DNA of 64,000 nt from Ruminococcus sp. UNK.MGS-30. GTDB lineage: Bacteria; Bacillota; Clostridia; Oscillospirales; Ruminococcaceae. The DNA lies in contig LBCK01000002.1 of assembly GCA_000980705.1 (NCBI GenBank), forward strand, positions 186,001 to 250,000, read 5' to 3'. The notes beneath the pieces are model-generated. The model was not told the origin of the DNA. It made no database searches and saw nothing but the letters and a program-made list of their open reading frames with translations. This document shows, one piece after another, positions 8,597 through 18,964 of this stretch (position 1 is the first letter of the stretch; each line of letters begins with the position of its first letter). Made by a program: the position numbers and the translations under genes.

Positions 8597-9874
8597 TTAC
8601 TCCGCCTCCTGTTCTTTGCATTCCATAATATAAATGGTATCCAGCTGCATGGACTTTGCCGCCGCCATCAGATCTTCCTTGGTGACCTTGCGGTAGTTCT
8701 CTTCCTCTTCCGCCGGCGTCAGCTTTGTGCCACGGCAGAACTGTCCGAAGTACCAGGAGATATAGCTGGTCGCCGTGTCACCGATGCCGCAGAGGGTGTT
8801 GTGAATGGTCATCATGGTGCTGTCCATCTCTGCATCCGTGATGTCGCCCTTGCAGATGGCATCCAGCTGTGCGGCGATGGCATCCTGTGCGGTGTCCAGG
8901 TTCTCGGTCTCAATGCCGCTGTCCACCTGCATGAAGTGCTTTGCCTCGTTGTAGTTTGCGGCGCAGTAATAGCACAGACTCATCTTTTCCCGGACGTTGG
9001 CGAACAGCTTGGAGCTGGGTGTGCCGCCCAGGAGCATTGCCATCATCTTCAGCGCATAGCGGTCGGGATAGGTGGTTTTCCAGCCCATGACCATTTTGCA
9101 CTGGTTCACCGGAAGTGCCTCCCGTACCACAGCCGGTTCTGCCTTGCAGGGGCTGGGGTTGAGGAACTGCACCGGTGTCACGCTGCGGTTTTCGATGGCG
9201 GCGAAAGCCTGTTTCAGGGTGTCAGCCAGCTGCGGCACAGCTGCCGGACCCACAAAGTAGATTTCGATCTGTGCAGTGCGGAGCAGTTCCTGGAATGCCG
9301 CATAAGCGGCTGCCGGTGTCAGAGCCTCTGCGGCGCTGCGGCTGCCGTAGCAGGAGAACGCTGCCGGTTCGCCGGCGAAGGCAGTCTTATAGGTCTGAGA
9401 AATGGCATACTGCCGCTTTTCGTTGATCTCTGCGTCAATGCTGTCCAGCAGGTTCATCTGCTGGATGCGGAACTCGGTGTCGTCGAAAGCGCCGTCCGTC
9501 ACATTGGGCTGGAAAATGCAGCCCAGCACGATCTCCAGCAGCTCTGCGAAAACAGATTCGCCGTCCAGCGCATAGCGGTCAGCGATGGCGGAAGAGCGCA
9601 GGGTGATGGACTGGACATCGCCCTGTTTGGCAATGGTGCAGCTCAGATCAGCCCCGTAGAGCAGATGCAGCTTGCGGTTCATTGCCGCATTGGAGGGATA
9701 GGCTTTGCTGCTGGAAACCACAAGGCTCCCGGCGAGGGCGCAGGCAGCAGCAGTCTTTTCCGACAGAGGCTGCAAAAACTGGATGCGCAGGTGATTGGTC
9801 TTTAGTTTGGAGTCCAGGATCTCAGAAAACGCAATGTTGTCCGAGAGCGGGATCCGCTGATAACTGGTTGTCAT
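8597..9874 (-). CDS. yfmF: M16 family inactive partner subunit (YfmF type)
   Basis: 425 aa from ATG 9874, with AAAGGA just upstream. An upstream in-frame start at 9997 has no SD. It has the M16 fold length and sequence character but no HxxEH, so it is the non-catalytic half of the pair with the following gene. It is the first gene of the operon yfmF-yfmH-lgt-folD, driven by the minus promoter at 10002-10030. The leader is about 120 nt long. Confidence 0.8.
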   Translation of the reverse strand: MTTSYQRIPLSDNIAFSEILDSKLKTNHLRIQFLQPLSEKTAAACALAGSLVVSSSKAYPSNAAMNRKLHLLYGADLSCTIAKQGDVQSITLRSSAIADRYALDGESVFAELLEIVLGCIFQPNVTDGAFDDTEFRIQQMNLLDSIDAEINEKRQYAISQTYKTAFAGEPAAFSCYGSRSAAEALTPAAAYAAFQELLRTAQIEIYFVGPAAVPQLADTLKQAFAAIENRSVTPVQFLNPSPCKAEPAVVREALPVNQCKMVMGWKTTYPDRYALKMMAMLLGGTPSSKLFANVREKMSLCYYCAANYNEAKHFMQVDSGIETENLDTAQDAIAAQLDAICKGDITDAEMDSTMMTIHNTLCGIGDTATSYISWYFGQFCRGTKLTPAEEEENYRKVTKEDLMAAAKSMQLDTIYIMECKEQEAE

Positions 9875-10001
9875 AACATCGTCCTTTCCAAAGGATTGCG
9901 GCGCTGTAACAGCGTCTGAAAAGTTGTTTTCCATACATAGTACACATCTGCGTGTCAATATGGATTCTGGCGTATCCCTGCTTTTGCAGGCATACAAATT
10001 T

Positions 10002-10030
10002 ATTATACCACATTTCGCTGCGGATTGCTA
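10002..10030 (-). promoter_or_regulatory. promoter of the yfmF operon
   Basis: Minus strand: extended -10 TGGTATAAT (TATAAT at 10002-10007) and a weak -35 TAGCAA (10025-10030) at 17 bp. The 344 bp gap 9875-10218 holds this promoter and the divergent aroB promoter, with nothing else recognisable. Confidence 0.6.
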
Positions 10031-10107
10031 CGGTTTTCACGAAATTCTCAGAAATATTTTCCGCAGAGAATTTCCGGGCGCTTTTTGCGATGGTTTACAA
10101 TTTGTTG

Positions 10108-10136
10108 TTGAAAAGAAAACGTTTTTTTAGTATAAT
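10108..10136 (+). promoter_or_regulatory. promoter of the aro operon
   Basis: TTGAAA (10108-10113), 17 bp spacer, TATAAT (10131-10136). The leader holds a small CTGCACC/GGTGCAG stem-loop (10164-10185) and the SD AGGAGGA (10204-10210). Confidence 0.75.
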
Positions 10137-10218
10137 AAAATATGAAAACCTATCGAAGGATTCCTGCACCGGAAAAAGGGTGCAGAAAGATATCATCTCC
10201 AACAGGAGGAAAAGCAAG

Positions 10219-11268
10219 ATGAAAACAATTACAGTACACGCCAGCCAGACCTATCCCATCTGGATCGGCAGGGGACTGCTGGGACAGTGCGGCAGCTATC
10301 TGAAACAGCAGACCAAGGCACAGACGGCGGCGGTCATCACCGACGACCATGTGGACAAATATTACGGCGACATCGTGACGAGTTCCCTGGAGGCGAGCGG
10401 ATTCCGCACGCTGAAGTTTGTCTTTCCCCACGGCGAGGCATCCAAGTGCAGCAGGACGCTGAACCAGATCTATGACTTTCTCTGCGAGAACAACATCACC
10501 CGGACGGACTGCCTGGTAGCCCTGGGCGGCGGCGTGGTGGGAGACATCACCGGTTTTGCGGCGGCGACCTATCTCCGTGGACTGGACTATCTCCAGATAC
10601 CCACCAGCCTGCTGGCGCAGGTGGATTCTTCTGTGGGCGGAAAGACAGCCATCGACCTGCCCGGCGGCAAGAACCTGGTGGGCGCATTCAAGCAGCCGGT
10701 GGCGGTGCTGTGTGACCTGGATACCCTGGACACTCTGCCGAAAATGTTCCTGGCAGACGGCATGGGCGAGGTCATCAAGTACGGCATGATCCGGGACGAA
10801 AAGCTGTTTGAACTGCTGGAACAGCACAACCTGGAAAATGTCAGCAGCGCCATGGACGAGATCGTTCCCACCTGCATCGACATCAAGCGTGACGTGGTGG
10901 AGCAGGACGAGTTCGACACCGGCGAGCGGATGATTCTGAACTTCGGGCATACCCTGGGACACGCCGTGGAAAGCTATTATCACTACGAGACCTATACCCA
11001 CGGCAGCGCAGTGGCAGCCGGAATGTGCATGATGACCGAAAAGACCTGCACTCCGGAACTGTACGTGCGGCTGTGTGACTGCGTGAAGGCATACGACCTG
11101 CCTACCGAAGTGCCGGCACCGCTTTCGGAATTGGTTCCGCTCTGCGGCAACGACAAAAAGCGTGCCAGCGCAGCCCTGCGGTTCATCGTCTGCGAGACCA
11201 TCGGCAAGGCAGAGATCCGCAGTATGCCCTTTGACGAGTTTGCCGTTTGGATGGGAGGAGACGCATGA
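10219..11268 (+). CDS. aroB: 3-dehydroquinate synthase
   Basis: 349 aa from ATG 10219, the usual AroB length. It converts DAHP to 3-dehydroquinate, the second step of the shikimate pathway, using NAD and a divalent metal. Visible are the NAD-binding GGGVVGDITGF, the QVDSSVGGKT segment, and metal-ligand regions EVIKYGMI, NFGHTLGHAVE and HGSAVAAGM. The stop overlaps the aroA start (ATGA at 11265), so translation is coupled. Confidence 0.97.
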   Translation: MKTITVHASQTYPIWIGRGLLGQCGSYLKQQTKAQTAAVITDDHVDKYYGDIVTSSLEASGFRTLKFVFPHGEASKCSRTLNQIYDFLCENNITRTDCLVALGGGVVGDITGFAAATYLRGLDYLQIPTSLLAQVDSSVGGKTAIDLPGGKNLVGAFKQPVAVLCDLDTLDTLPKMFLADGMGEVIKYGMIRDEKLFELLEQHNLENVSSAMDEIVPTCIDIKRDVVEQDEFDTGERMILNFGHTLGHAVESYYHYETYTHGSAVAAGMCMMTEKTCTPELYVRLCDCVKAYDLPTEVPAPLSELVPLCGNDKKRASAALRFIVCETIGKAEIRSMPFDEFAVWMGGDA

Positions 11269-12509
11269 ACATACTGATCTCACCGGAGAAGCTCCACGGC
11301 ACTGTGCGCATCCCGGCATCCAAAAGCATGGCGCACCGTCTCCTGATCTGTGCAGCTCTGGCAGAGGGAACTTCCGTGGTTTCCGGGGTGGATATGTCAC
11401 GGGACATCACCGCCACCATGGACGTGCTTTCCGCATTCGGCGCATCGTTCCGGCAGGACGGCAGCACCATCACAGTCACCGGCGTAGGGAAGACCAGACC
11501 CCAGGCGGCTGTGGCGGACTGCTGTGAAAGCGGCTCGACCCTGCGGTTTCTCATTCCGGTGGCGGCGGCACTGGGTGTCCACACCACCTTTTTCGGACAG
11601 GGCAGACTGCCCCAGCGTCCCATCACCGCCTATCTCCGGGAACTGACCAAAAAGGGCATTGCGTTTGAGTATCACAACACCATGCCGTTTTCCATTGACG
11701 GCGCACTGCAATCCGGTGTCTATGAGCTGGAGGGCGATGTGTCCTCCCAGTATGTGACCGGACTGCTGTTTGCGCTGCCGCTGCTGGAGGGCGATTCGGA
11801 GATACGGATGCTGTCCCGGCTGGAGTCCAAGCCGTACGTTGATCTTACCATCGCCTGCCTGCGTCACTTCGGCGTGACTGTCCACGAGACGGAACAGGGC
11901 TACACCGTTCCCGGCGGTCAGCAGTACCATGCCTGTGACATGGAAGTGGAGGGCGATTATTCCCAGGCGGCGTTCTTCTATGTGGCGAACGCCCTGGGCA
12001 GCGACATCACCCTCACCAATCTGAATCCGGAAAGTGTGCAGGGCGATAAAAAAATTGTGGAAATCACACAGCAGATGTGTTATAATAGAGAAAAGGGACT
12101 GCCTGCCTGCTTTGATGTGGATGCGGCAGATATCCCCGATCTGGTACCGATTTTGGCGGTGCTTGCCACATTCGGCACAGCGCCGTCCCGGATCACCGGG
12201 GCGCATCGTCTCACCATCAAAGAGAGCGACCGTCTGGCATCCACTGCCGACCTGCTGAACCGGCTGGGCGGCAAGGTGACCGCCACCGCAGACGGTCTGG
12301 AGATCGAGCCGGTGGAACAGCTCCACGGCGGCACGGTGGACAGCTGCGGCGATCACCGCATCGCCATGTGCGCCGCTGTGGCAGCCACACGCTGCACCGG
12401 AGAAGTGACCATTCTGCACGGAGAGTGCGTTGAAAAATCATATCCTCGGTTCTATGAGGATTATCGTCAATTAGGAGGAATCGCCAATGTCATCGTTCTG
12501 GAGTCGTAA
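11265..12509 (+). CDS. aroA: 3-phosphoshikimate 1-carboxyvinyltransferase (EPSP synthase)
   Basis: 414 aa. It joins phosphoenolpyruvate to shikimate 3-phosphate. It shows the substrate-binding Lys/Ser/Arg segment near the N-terminus (PASKSMAHR), LTIKESDR, and CGDHRIAMC near the C-terminus. The chosen ATG 11265 overlaps the aroB stop; an ATG six codons upstream inside aroB is unlikely. The 3' end overlaps aroC by 23 bases. Confidence 0.97.
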   Translation: MNILISPEKLHGTVRIPASKSMAHRLLICAALAEGTSVVSGVDMSRDITATMDVLSAFGASFRQDGSTITVTGVGKTRPQAAVADCCESGSTLRFLIPVAAALGVHTTFFGQGRLPQRPITAYLRELTKKGIAFEYHNTMPFSIDGALQSGVYELEGDVSSQYVTGLLFALPLLEGDSEIRMLSRLESKPYVDLTIACLRHFGVTVHETEQGYTVPGGQQYHACDMEVEGDYSQAAFFYVANALGSDITLTNLNPESVQGDKKIVEITQQMCYNREKGLPACFDVDAADIPDLVPILAVLATFGTAPSRITGAHRLTIKESDRLASTADLLNRLGGKVTATADGLEIEPVEQLHGGTVDSCGDHRIAMCAAVAATRCTGEVTILHGECVEKSYPRFYEDYRQLGGIANVIVLES

Positions 12510-13578
12510 TATTTCCCTTTCCATTTTCGGAGAGTCACATGGTCCGGCGATCGGCGTCGTCATCGACAATCTGCCGCCGGGAGAATACATTGATGTGGAA
12601 AAACTGCGGCAGTTCATGGCACGCCGTGCGCCGAAAAAGGACGGCACGACCACGCCACGTGGTGAAAAAGACCTGCCCCAGATCATGTCCGGACTGCTGA
12701 ACGACCGCACCACCGGCGTTCCCCTCTGTGCGTTTATCCAGAACACGGATACCCGCTCGAAGGATTACAGCAATCTGGCACGCCTGCCCCGTCCGGGACA
12801 CGCCGACTATACCGGCGCAATGCGCTATCGTGGATTCAACGATGTCCGTGGCGGCGGCCATTTTTCCGGCAGACTCACCGCTCCGCTGTGCTTTGCCGGC
12901 GCAGTCTGCGGTCAGATTCTGGAGCGCCGGGGTATTTATACCGGTGCGCACATCGCCAGCGTCCACGGCATCAGCGATGACGCTTTCAGCCGCACCAAGG
13001 TGACTAAGGAGGATATCCTGGAAGTGCGTGGAAAGGATTTCCCGGTGCGCAACGATGCACAGGGCGAAAAGATGAAAGAGGACATCCGGAACGCCAGCCA
13101 GGGCGGTGAGTCTCTGGGCGGCATCATCGAGTGCGTCACCATCAATATGCCGGCAGGCGTGGGGTCTCCCATTTTTGAGGGGCTGGAAAACACCATCGCC
13201 CAGCTGATCTTCGGCATCCCGGCAGTCAAGGGACTGGAATTCGGCGCAGGTTTCCAGGTGGCAGAGATGGTCGGCAGCCAGAACAATGACCCGTTCTATA
13301 TTGATGAAAACGGTCACGTCAAGACCAAGACCAACAACCACGGCGGCATTCTGGGCGGCATCTCTTCGGGAATGCCCATCACGCTGAATGTAGCCATCAA
13401 GCCCACCGCCTCCATCGCAAAGCCCCAGGAGACCGTGGACTTCCGGGCAAAGAAGAACGAGACGCTCCAGATTCACGGCAGACATGACCCGTGCATCGTG
13501 CCACGTGCTGTGCCGTGCGTTGAGGCGGCAGTGAACATTGCGCTGCTGTCCCATATGATGGATTATCCGAATTTTTGA
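12487..13578 (+). CDS. aroC: chorismate synthase
   Basis: 363 aa. It makes chorismate from EPSP with reduced FMN. Motifs are GESHGPAIGVVIDN at the N-terminus, the PRPGHADYTG region, GRHDPCIVPRAVPCVEA near the end, and a high Arg content. It has AGGAGGAA before its ATG, which lies inside the end of aroA. aroB, aroA and aroC thus form a tight block for the prechorismate pathway. Other pathway genes are not in the window. Confidence 0.97.
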   Translation: MSSFWSRNISLSIFGESHGPAIGVVIDNLPPGEYIDVEKLRQFMARRAPKKDGTTTPRGEKDLPQIMSGLLNDRTTGVPLCAFIQNTDTRSKDYSNLARLPRPGHADYTGAMRYRGFNDVRGGGHFSGRLTAPLCFAGAVCGQILERRGIYTGAHIASVHGISDDAFSRTKVTKEDILEVRGKDFPVRNDAQGEKMKEDIRNASQGGESLGGIIECVTINMPAGVGSPIFEGLENTIAQLIFGIPAVKGLEFGAGFQVAEMVGSQNNDPFYIDENGHVKTKTNNHGGILGGISSGMPITLNVAIKPTASIAKPQETVDFRAKKNETLQIHGRHDPCIVPRAVPCVEAAVNIALLSHMMDYPNF

Positions 13579-13614
13579 GAAAAAGCTTTTTTCTGTGATT
13601 TGAGGTGACAGGTT

Positions 13615-14208
13615 GTGCAGGAAGAAAATATGCTGAAAATGTCCAAAATGGCGACACCGCCCATTATGGATCCCCACACGGCGAACATTTTGATTTGTTA
13701 TCTGCTGTATAAGATCGACAAGCCGGTGCGTGTGAATCATTTGTATGACATTGCAGTCGGGAGTGACATTATCAATTATTTTGCCTACCAGGATTCCATC
13801 GCTTATCTGACGGAACACGACTCGGTAGAGCTACGCCGCAAGGATGACGAGACGGAGTACTATGTGCTGACGGAAAACGGCATCCGCACGGCAAAGGAAC
13901 TGCGCAACTATGTGGGAAAGGCGTACCGGGACAAGCTGGTCTCGGCGGCGTTCCACTATTTTGCACGCATCAAACGGGAGAGCGAAGTCAAGATCAATTA
14001 CATTCCGCTGAAAAAGGGCTATTACGTCCATGTCCGCTGTCTGGACATCGGGGACGACCTGCTGGATATGAAACTCTACGCCCCGGATTATTCCCAGGCG
14101 AAGTATCTGGGCGAACAGATCATGCTGAACCCGGCAGGATTTTACGGCAAGATTTTGGATGCGGCGTTTTCCAACCGGGAAGAGCCGTTTGAGCTGGAAG
14201 AGGATTGA
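13615..14208 (+). CDS. DUF4364 family winged-helix protein
   Basis: 197 aa. I recognise the DUF4364 family of Clostridia: a winged-helix-like N-terminal half, including ILICYLLYKIDKPVRVNHLYD and a YVLTENGIRTAKEL wing, with a mixed C-terminal half. Its molecular role is unknown. The start is taken as GTG 13615 because GAGGTGA lies six bases upstream; ATG 13630 is possible. It follows aroC by 36 bases and may be co-transcribed. A terminator follows at 14229. Confidence 0.75.
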   Translation: MQEENMLKMSKMATPPIMDPHTANILICYLLYKIDKPVRVNHLYDIAVGSDIINYFAYQDSIAYLTEHDSVELRRKDDETEYYVLTENGIRTAKELRNYVGKAYRDKLVSAAFHYFARIKRESEVKINYIPLKKGYYVHVRCLDIGDDLLDMKLYAPDYSQAKYLGEQIMLNPAGFYGKILDAAFSNREEPFELEED

Positions 14209-14228
14209 ACAGCGTTTTGCAAATAGAA

Positions 14229-14263
14229 AAGGCGTGGGACTGTGAAAAGTTCCACGCCTTTTT
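14229..14263 (+). terminator. terminator of the aro/DUF4364 operon
   Basis: A 13 bp stem AAGGCGTGGGACT / AGTTCCACGCCTT (one wobble) with a 6 nt loop, ending in TTTTT. Confidence 0.9.
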
Positions 14264-14294
14264 GTGTATACAGATTGTGTTGTGTCTGCGAATT

Positions 14295-14325
14295 AGCCTC
14301 CTCTGAAAGAGGCGGTGGAGGAGTC
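14295..14325. repeat. short palindromic repeat (CTCC-GAAA-GGAG family), minimal copy
   Basis: GCCTCCTCTGAAAGAGG followed by GGTGGAGGAGTC. It is a degenerate copy of the family seen at 17216, 19821, 24490, 25298, 40330, 43308, 46315 and 61450. Confidence 0.7.
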
Positions 14326-14329
14326 ATCG

Positions 14330-14375
14330 AAAACAAAAACAGCCTGCCTCCAGGACAAACCCCGGAGACAGGCTG
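14330..14375 (-). terminator. terminator of gdhA
   Basis: The arms CAGCCTG (14340-14346) and CAGGCTG (14369-14375), with inner CTCC/GGAG pairs, form the stem. On the minus strand TTTTTGTTTT follows. Confidence 0.85.
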
Positions 14376-14427
14376 CTTTTTATAAGATTGAGAGAATTAC
14401 CAAATTATATCAACCGAAAGCCTTCGA

Positions 14428-15960
<1,533 letters not shown>

Positions 15961-15989
15961 ATTATACACCATTCGGCTATGTTTTTCAA
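15961..15989 (-). promoter_or_regulatory. gdhA promoter
   Basis: Minus strand TTGAAA (15984-15989), 17 bp spacer, TATAAT (15961-15966). Confidence 0.75.
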
Positions 15990-16121
15990 TGCAAAATTGA
16001 CGAACTTTTGCATTTTCTTGATATCGAAATCGCAGAAACCGAAAAAAAGAAAGATATCCGAATTTCAAATTTCGATTGCAAATTCTGAATCCGTTTGAAA
16101 CACAGATTAAAAAGCGGCAAG

Positions 16122-16335
16122 AAAAAGGCTCTGTCTCACGGGAGACAGAGCTGAAAAAGAAAATTTTATCCTGTGCAGCAGAAAGCGTTCCGTTTGTAGA
16201 ACAAAAAAATCAAAATATTTCTGTAGGCGCTCTTTTGCAAAAACGCACAAAACCGGATGCTGTCCCTGCCCAGAGGTGACCTATGCCGGAACATCCCTGC
16301 ACCGTTCCTGCCGAACCGTCCTGCATTTGTCACAG
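16122..16335 (-). ncRNA. candidate small structured RNA (orphan transcription unit)
   Basis: A perfect consensus promoter on the minus strand (TTGACA at 16364-16369, 17 bp, TATAAT at 16341-16346) points into about 210 bases that contain no plausible gene. An intrinsic terminator ends the unit: stem GCTCTGTCTC/GAGACAGAGC at 16128-16151, then TTTTT on the minus strand. The predicted 5' end pairs with a segment just before the terminator (TTCTGTG at 16331-16337 with CACAGGA at 16169-16175). Inner segments can also pair (GGATG with CATCC), giving a long irregular hairpin. Length and shape would suit 6S RNA or an unnamed sRNA. I cannot match it to a family with confidence. Confidence 0.6.
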
Positions 16336-16340
16336 AACCC

Positions 16341-16369
16341 ATTATATCCAAAAAGGACGGGATTGTCAA
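16341..16369 (-). promoter_or_regulatory. consensus promoter of the candidate small RNA
   Basis: TTGACA-17-TATAAT exactly, minus strand. It lies just downstream of the terminator of the HAD gene, so the unit is independent. Confidence 0.8.
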
Positions 16370-16398
16370 GCAAATTTCAATTTTTCCCGAAATACCAG

Positions 16399-16450
16399 AA
16401 AAAATAAAGGAAGATCCTGTCACATTAGCGTGAATTTCAGCAGATCTTCC
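16399..16450 (-). terminator. terminator overlapping the end of the HAD gene
   Basis: GGAAGATC and GATCTTCC (16443-16450 and 16409-16416) with inner pairs form a stem that contains the stop codon. On the minus strand a run of T (16399-16408, one interruption) follows. Confidence 0.75.
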
Positions 16451-17070
16451 GGCTTTTCCGCCAGATCGTCTGCGCCTGCCTCTGCCAGTTCGTCCCTGCC
16501 ACGAAAGCCCCAGGTGCAGCCGATGGAATGTACGCTGGCATTTTTGGCGGTGCGGATGTCCACGTTGGAATCGCCGATCATGACCGCCTGTTCCGGTGTC
16601 ATGCCTGCGTTTTCCAAAATCACAGAGATGATCTCCGGCGAAGGCTTTTTGGGACGGCTGTCGCTGCTGCCCAGGATCTGATCGAACCCGTTTTCACCGA
16701 AATAATGCTTCACGATCTTTTCCACAAAGGGCTGGGTCTTGTTGGATGCTACTGCGATGTGTACCCCGGCGCTGCGCAGCTGTTCCAGCACTTCGGGGAT
16801 GCCGGCATAGGGTGCAGTCTTGTCCAGGCAGTGGCGGCTGTAGTCCTCGTTGAATGCGGCGAAGAACCGTTCCACCTCGTCCGCCGGTGTGTCTGCCGGC
16901 AGGCAGCGCTCGCAGAGCTTGTGGACGCCGTTCCCCACAAAGCGATAGTACGCATCCAGGGGATGGGTGGGCAGTCCACGCTGTTCCAGCAGGCGGTTGG
17001 CTGTGCCGCCCAGGTCGGCGATGGAATTGACCAGTGTGCCGTCCAGGTCGAAAATGGCAAGTTGATACAT
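16420..17070 (-). CDS. HAD superfamily hydrolase, phosphoglycolate-phosphatase-like
   Basis: 216 aa from ATG 17070 (AGGAGTGA about nine bases upstream). HAD motif I is FDLDGTLV (Asp8, Asp10), motif II is VASNKT, motif III is the Lys in SRPKKPSPE, and motif IV is MIGDSNVDI. The helical cap and length fit Gph/PpaX-type phosphatases. The substrate (phosphoglycolate, pyrophosphate or another small phosphate) is not decided by the sequence. It is a single-gene transcript with its own promoter (17146-17174) and a terminator inside its 3' end. Confidence 0.85.
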   Translation of the reverse strand: MYQLAIFDLDGTLVNSIADLGGTANRLLEQRGLPTHPLDAYYRFVGNGVHKLCERCLPADTPADEVERFFAAFNEDYSRHCLDKTAPYAGIPEVLEQLRSAGVHIAVASNKTQPFVEKIVKHYFGENGFDQILGSSDSRPKKPSPEIISVILENAGMTPEQAVMIGDSNVDIRTAKNASVHSIGCTWGFRGRDELAEAGADDLAEKPEDLLKFTLM

Positions 17071-17145
17071 AAAAGGGTCACTCCTGACTTTTCCCGGAAA
17101 ATGACAGCAAACGCCGCAGTTCTCCCGGCTGATAGATTTGTTCCT

Positions 17146-17174
17146 ATTATAGTACATGACGGGTGTTTTGTCAA
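17146..17174 (-). promoter_or_regulatory. promoter of the HAD hydrolase gene
   Basis: Minus strand TTGACA (17169-17174), 17 bp, TATAAT (17146-17151). Confidence 0.8.
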
Positions 17175-17215
17175 ATGGAAAGGAGTGCATTGTCCGAAAG
17201 GGAAACCTAATATAT

Positions 17216-17287
17216 GCCTCCTCTCATAGAGGAAGTGTCCGAAGGACGGAGGAGTCGACCCGGGCGAACATTGTTCGCCCCTACAGA
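17216..17287. repeat. composite palindromic repeat
   Basis: Three hairpins in a row: CTCCTCTCATAGAGGA, TGTCCGAAGGACGGAGGAG, and GGGCGAACATTGTTCGCCC. The first two belong to the family of short repeats elsewhere in the window. The last is a perfect 8 bp stem of its own and is echoed at 51213-51231. Confidence 0.7.
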
Positions 17288-17345
17288 CAGCTTTTCAAGG
17301 CAGACTTTTTGAAAGATTGATTTTCTTTCACACTGCACCTCACTC

Positions 17346-17374
17346 TTGACAAATTCGTGAAAATTTGGTAAACT
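17346..17374 (+). promoter_or_regulatory. promoter of the wall-binding/dockerin pair
   Basis: TTGACA (17346-17351), 17 bp, TAAACT (17369-17374). With the HAD promoter and the repeat this accounts for the 391 bp gap 17071-17461. Confidence 0.7.
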
Positions 17375-17461
17375 AATAGGAGCGTGGGCAAAAATGGCAC
17401 ACTGCATGGTAAATTCCCGGCGCTGTTTGCAGTGCCGAAAACGGGAAAGGGGAAATGATCT

Positions 17462-18949
17462 ATGAGACGAAAAACAATCTGCATCCTGGCAGCCCTCGGG
17501 GCAGTGCTGGGCGGCGGCATTCTGCTGGGCAGTACCGTATCTGCATCTGCGGCAGAGCTGGAAACGCCGGATGTCCCGGTGGCAACGGCGGTGACTTCCA
17601 TGACCGGCGAACCCGGCTGGCAGAACGAATACGGCGTGCGCCGGTATTTCGACGAATCCGGAAACGCTGTGACCGGGGAGCAGGAGATCGACGGCGTGTA
17701 CTATCTGTTCGATTACACCGGCGTGCAGAAAACCGGCTGGCGTACCGTCAACGGGGTGCGCCGCTATTATGACCCGGAGACCGGGGAGATGGTCAGCGGC
17801 TGGCTGACCTACTGCGACAACCGTTACTATGCCGACGAAGAGACCGGCAAGCAGACCGGAGAGTTCCAGAAGGACGGCAAGCGCTATCTGCTGGACGACA
17901 CCTACGGTCAGCAGCAGCTGGGACTCTGCACCTTTGCGGACAAGACAACCTCTTATTATGACGAGGACGGCGAAGTGCTTTCTGGTTGGGTGACGGCGGA
18001 CAGCGGAAAGGTCTATTATTTCGACAGCAATTACGCCATGCAGACCGGCTGGCAGAATATCGGCGGCGAAAAGTATTATTTTGCATCGGACGGCGTGATG
18101 CGAACCGGATTCCAGGACATTTCCGGCGCACGGTACTACTTTGACGCAGACGGTGCGATGCACTACGGCTTTCTCAATCTGAACGGCGATACCTACTACC
18201 TGAACGACCAGGGAAAGATGGTGAAAAGCTGGCAGAAACTGAACGGGCAGAACTATTATTTCAACGCCAGCGGCGTGATGCAGACCGAGTGGCAGATGAT
18301 CGGCGGCAAGTTGTATTACTTCGGCTATGACGGGGCAATGCAGAAGAATAAGGAAGTGTTCTGCTACTACGACAGCGAACACTGGGGCAACTATTATCTC
18401 CAGTCGGACGGTTCGGGTATCTCGGTGGTATGCTATCGGCTGAACCAGGCGACGCTGAAACCTCACTACAGCTTTGTGGTCTATAACCGCCAAACCAAGA
18501 ACCACAGCCAGTGGACAACGTACATTTCCAATAAGGACAAGCAGATCCTGCAAAACTTTATCAACAAGAACTTCAAGAAGGGCATGACACGGGAACAGCA
18601 GCTCTGGACAACGCTGAACTGGATCCACACCAATGTGGAATATGCCTACGTGCAGAACGGCGCCTGGGCGCAGATCACCAACAAGTCCTATGTGGACGCC
18701 ATCTTCACCTACCGCAAGGGACAGTGCATCCAGTATAATGCGGCGATCGCATCCATGATGGCATACCTGGGCTATGATGTCAACCTTGTACAGGGCTGGG
18801 TCGGCGGCGTCGGCAATCAGCACTTCTGGTGCGAGGTGCATATCAACGGCAAAACATACGTGATGGAGACCGGAAACGAGGGCAAAAACGGCAGTTGGAT
18901 GCACTTCCTGGATCCATACAGTGACGCAACGGAATATGTTCAGTATTAA
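17462..18949 (+). CDS. secreted protein with cell-wall-binding repeats and a transglutaminase-like domain
   Basis: 495 aa. A signal peptide (about 1-30) is followed by roughly ten glucan/choline-binding-type repeats of about 20 aa (residues 55-300; units such as GWQNIGGEKYYFASDGVM), which usually hold a protein on wall polymers. The C-terminal third (about 310-495) is transglutaminase/protease-like: Cys422 in KGQCIQYNAA and His454 in NQHFWCEV. The third catalytic residue, normally Asp, appears as Glu469 in YVMETG. The enzyme could cross-link or cleave peptides at the cell surface. It is followed 15 bases later by a dockerin protein, probably in the same mRNA. SD AAAGGGGA. Confidence 0.82.
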   Translation: MRRKTICILAALGAVLGGGILLGSTVSASAAELETPDVPVATAVTSMTGEPGWQNEYGVRRYFDESGNAVTGEQEIDGVYYLFDYTGVQKTGWRTVNGVRRYYDPETGEMVSGWLTYCDNRYYADEETGKQTGEFQKDGKRYLLDDTYGQQQLGLCTFADKTTSYYDEDGEVLSGWVTADSGKVYYFDSNYAMQTGWQNIGGEKYYFASDGVMRTGFQDISGARYYFDADGAMHYGFLNLNGDTYYLNDQGKMVKSWQKLNGQNYYFNASGVMQTEWQMIGGKLYYFGYDGAMQKNKEVFCYYDSEHWGNYYLQSDGSGISVVCYRLNQATLKPHYSFVVYNRQTKNHSQWTTYISNKDKQILQNFINKNFKKGMTREQQLWTTLNWIHTNVEYAYVQNGAWAQITNKSYVDAIFTYRKGQCIQYNAAIASMMAYLGYDVNLVQGWVGGVGNQHFWCEVHINGKTYVMETGNEGKNGSWMHFLDPYSDATEYVQY

Positions 18950-18964
18950 GCGGAGGTTTCACAG

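Noticed and set aside
17207-18904. 565-codon minus-strand ORF
   Set aside because: Antisense shadow of the wall-binding repeat gene; its apparent repeats mirror those on the plus strand.
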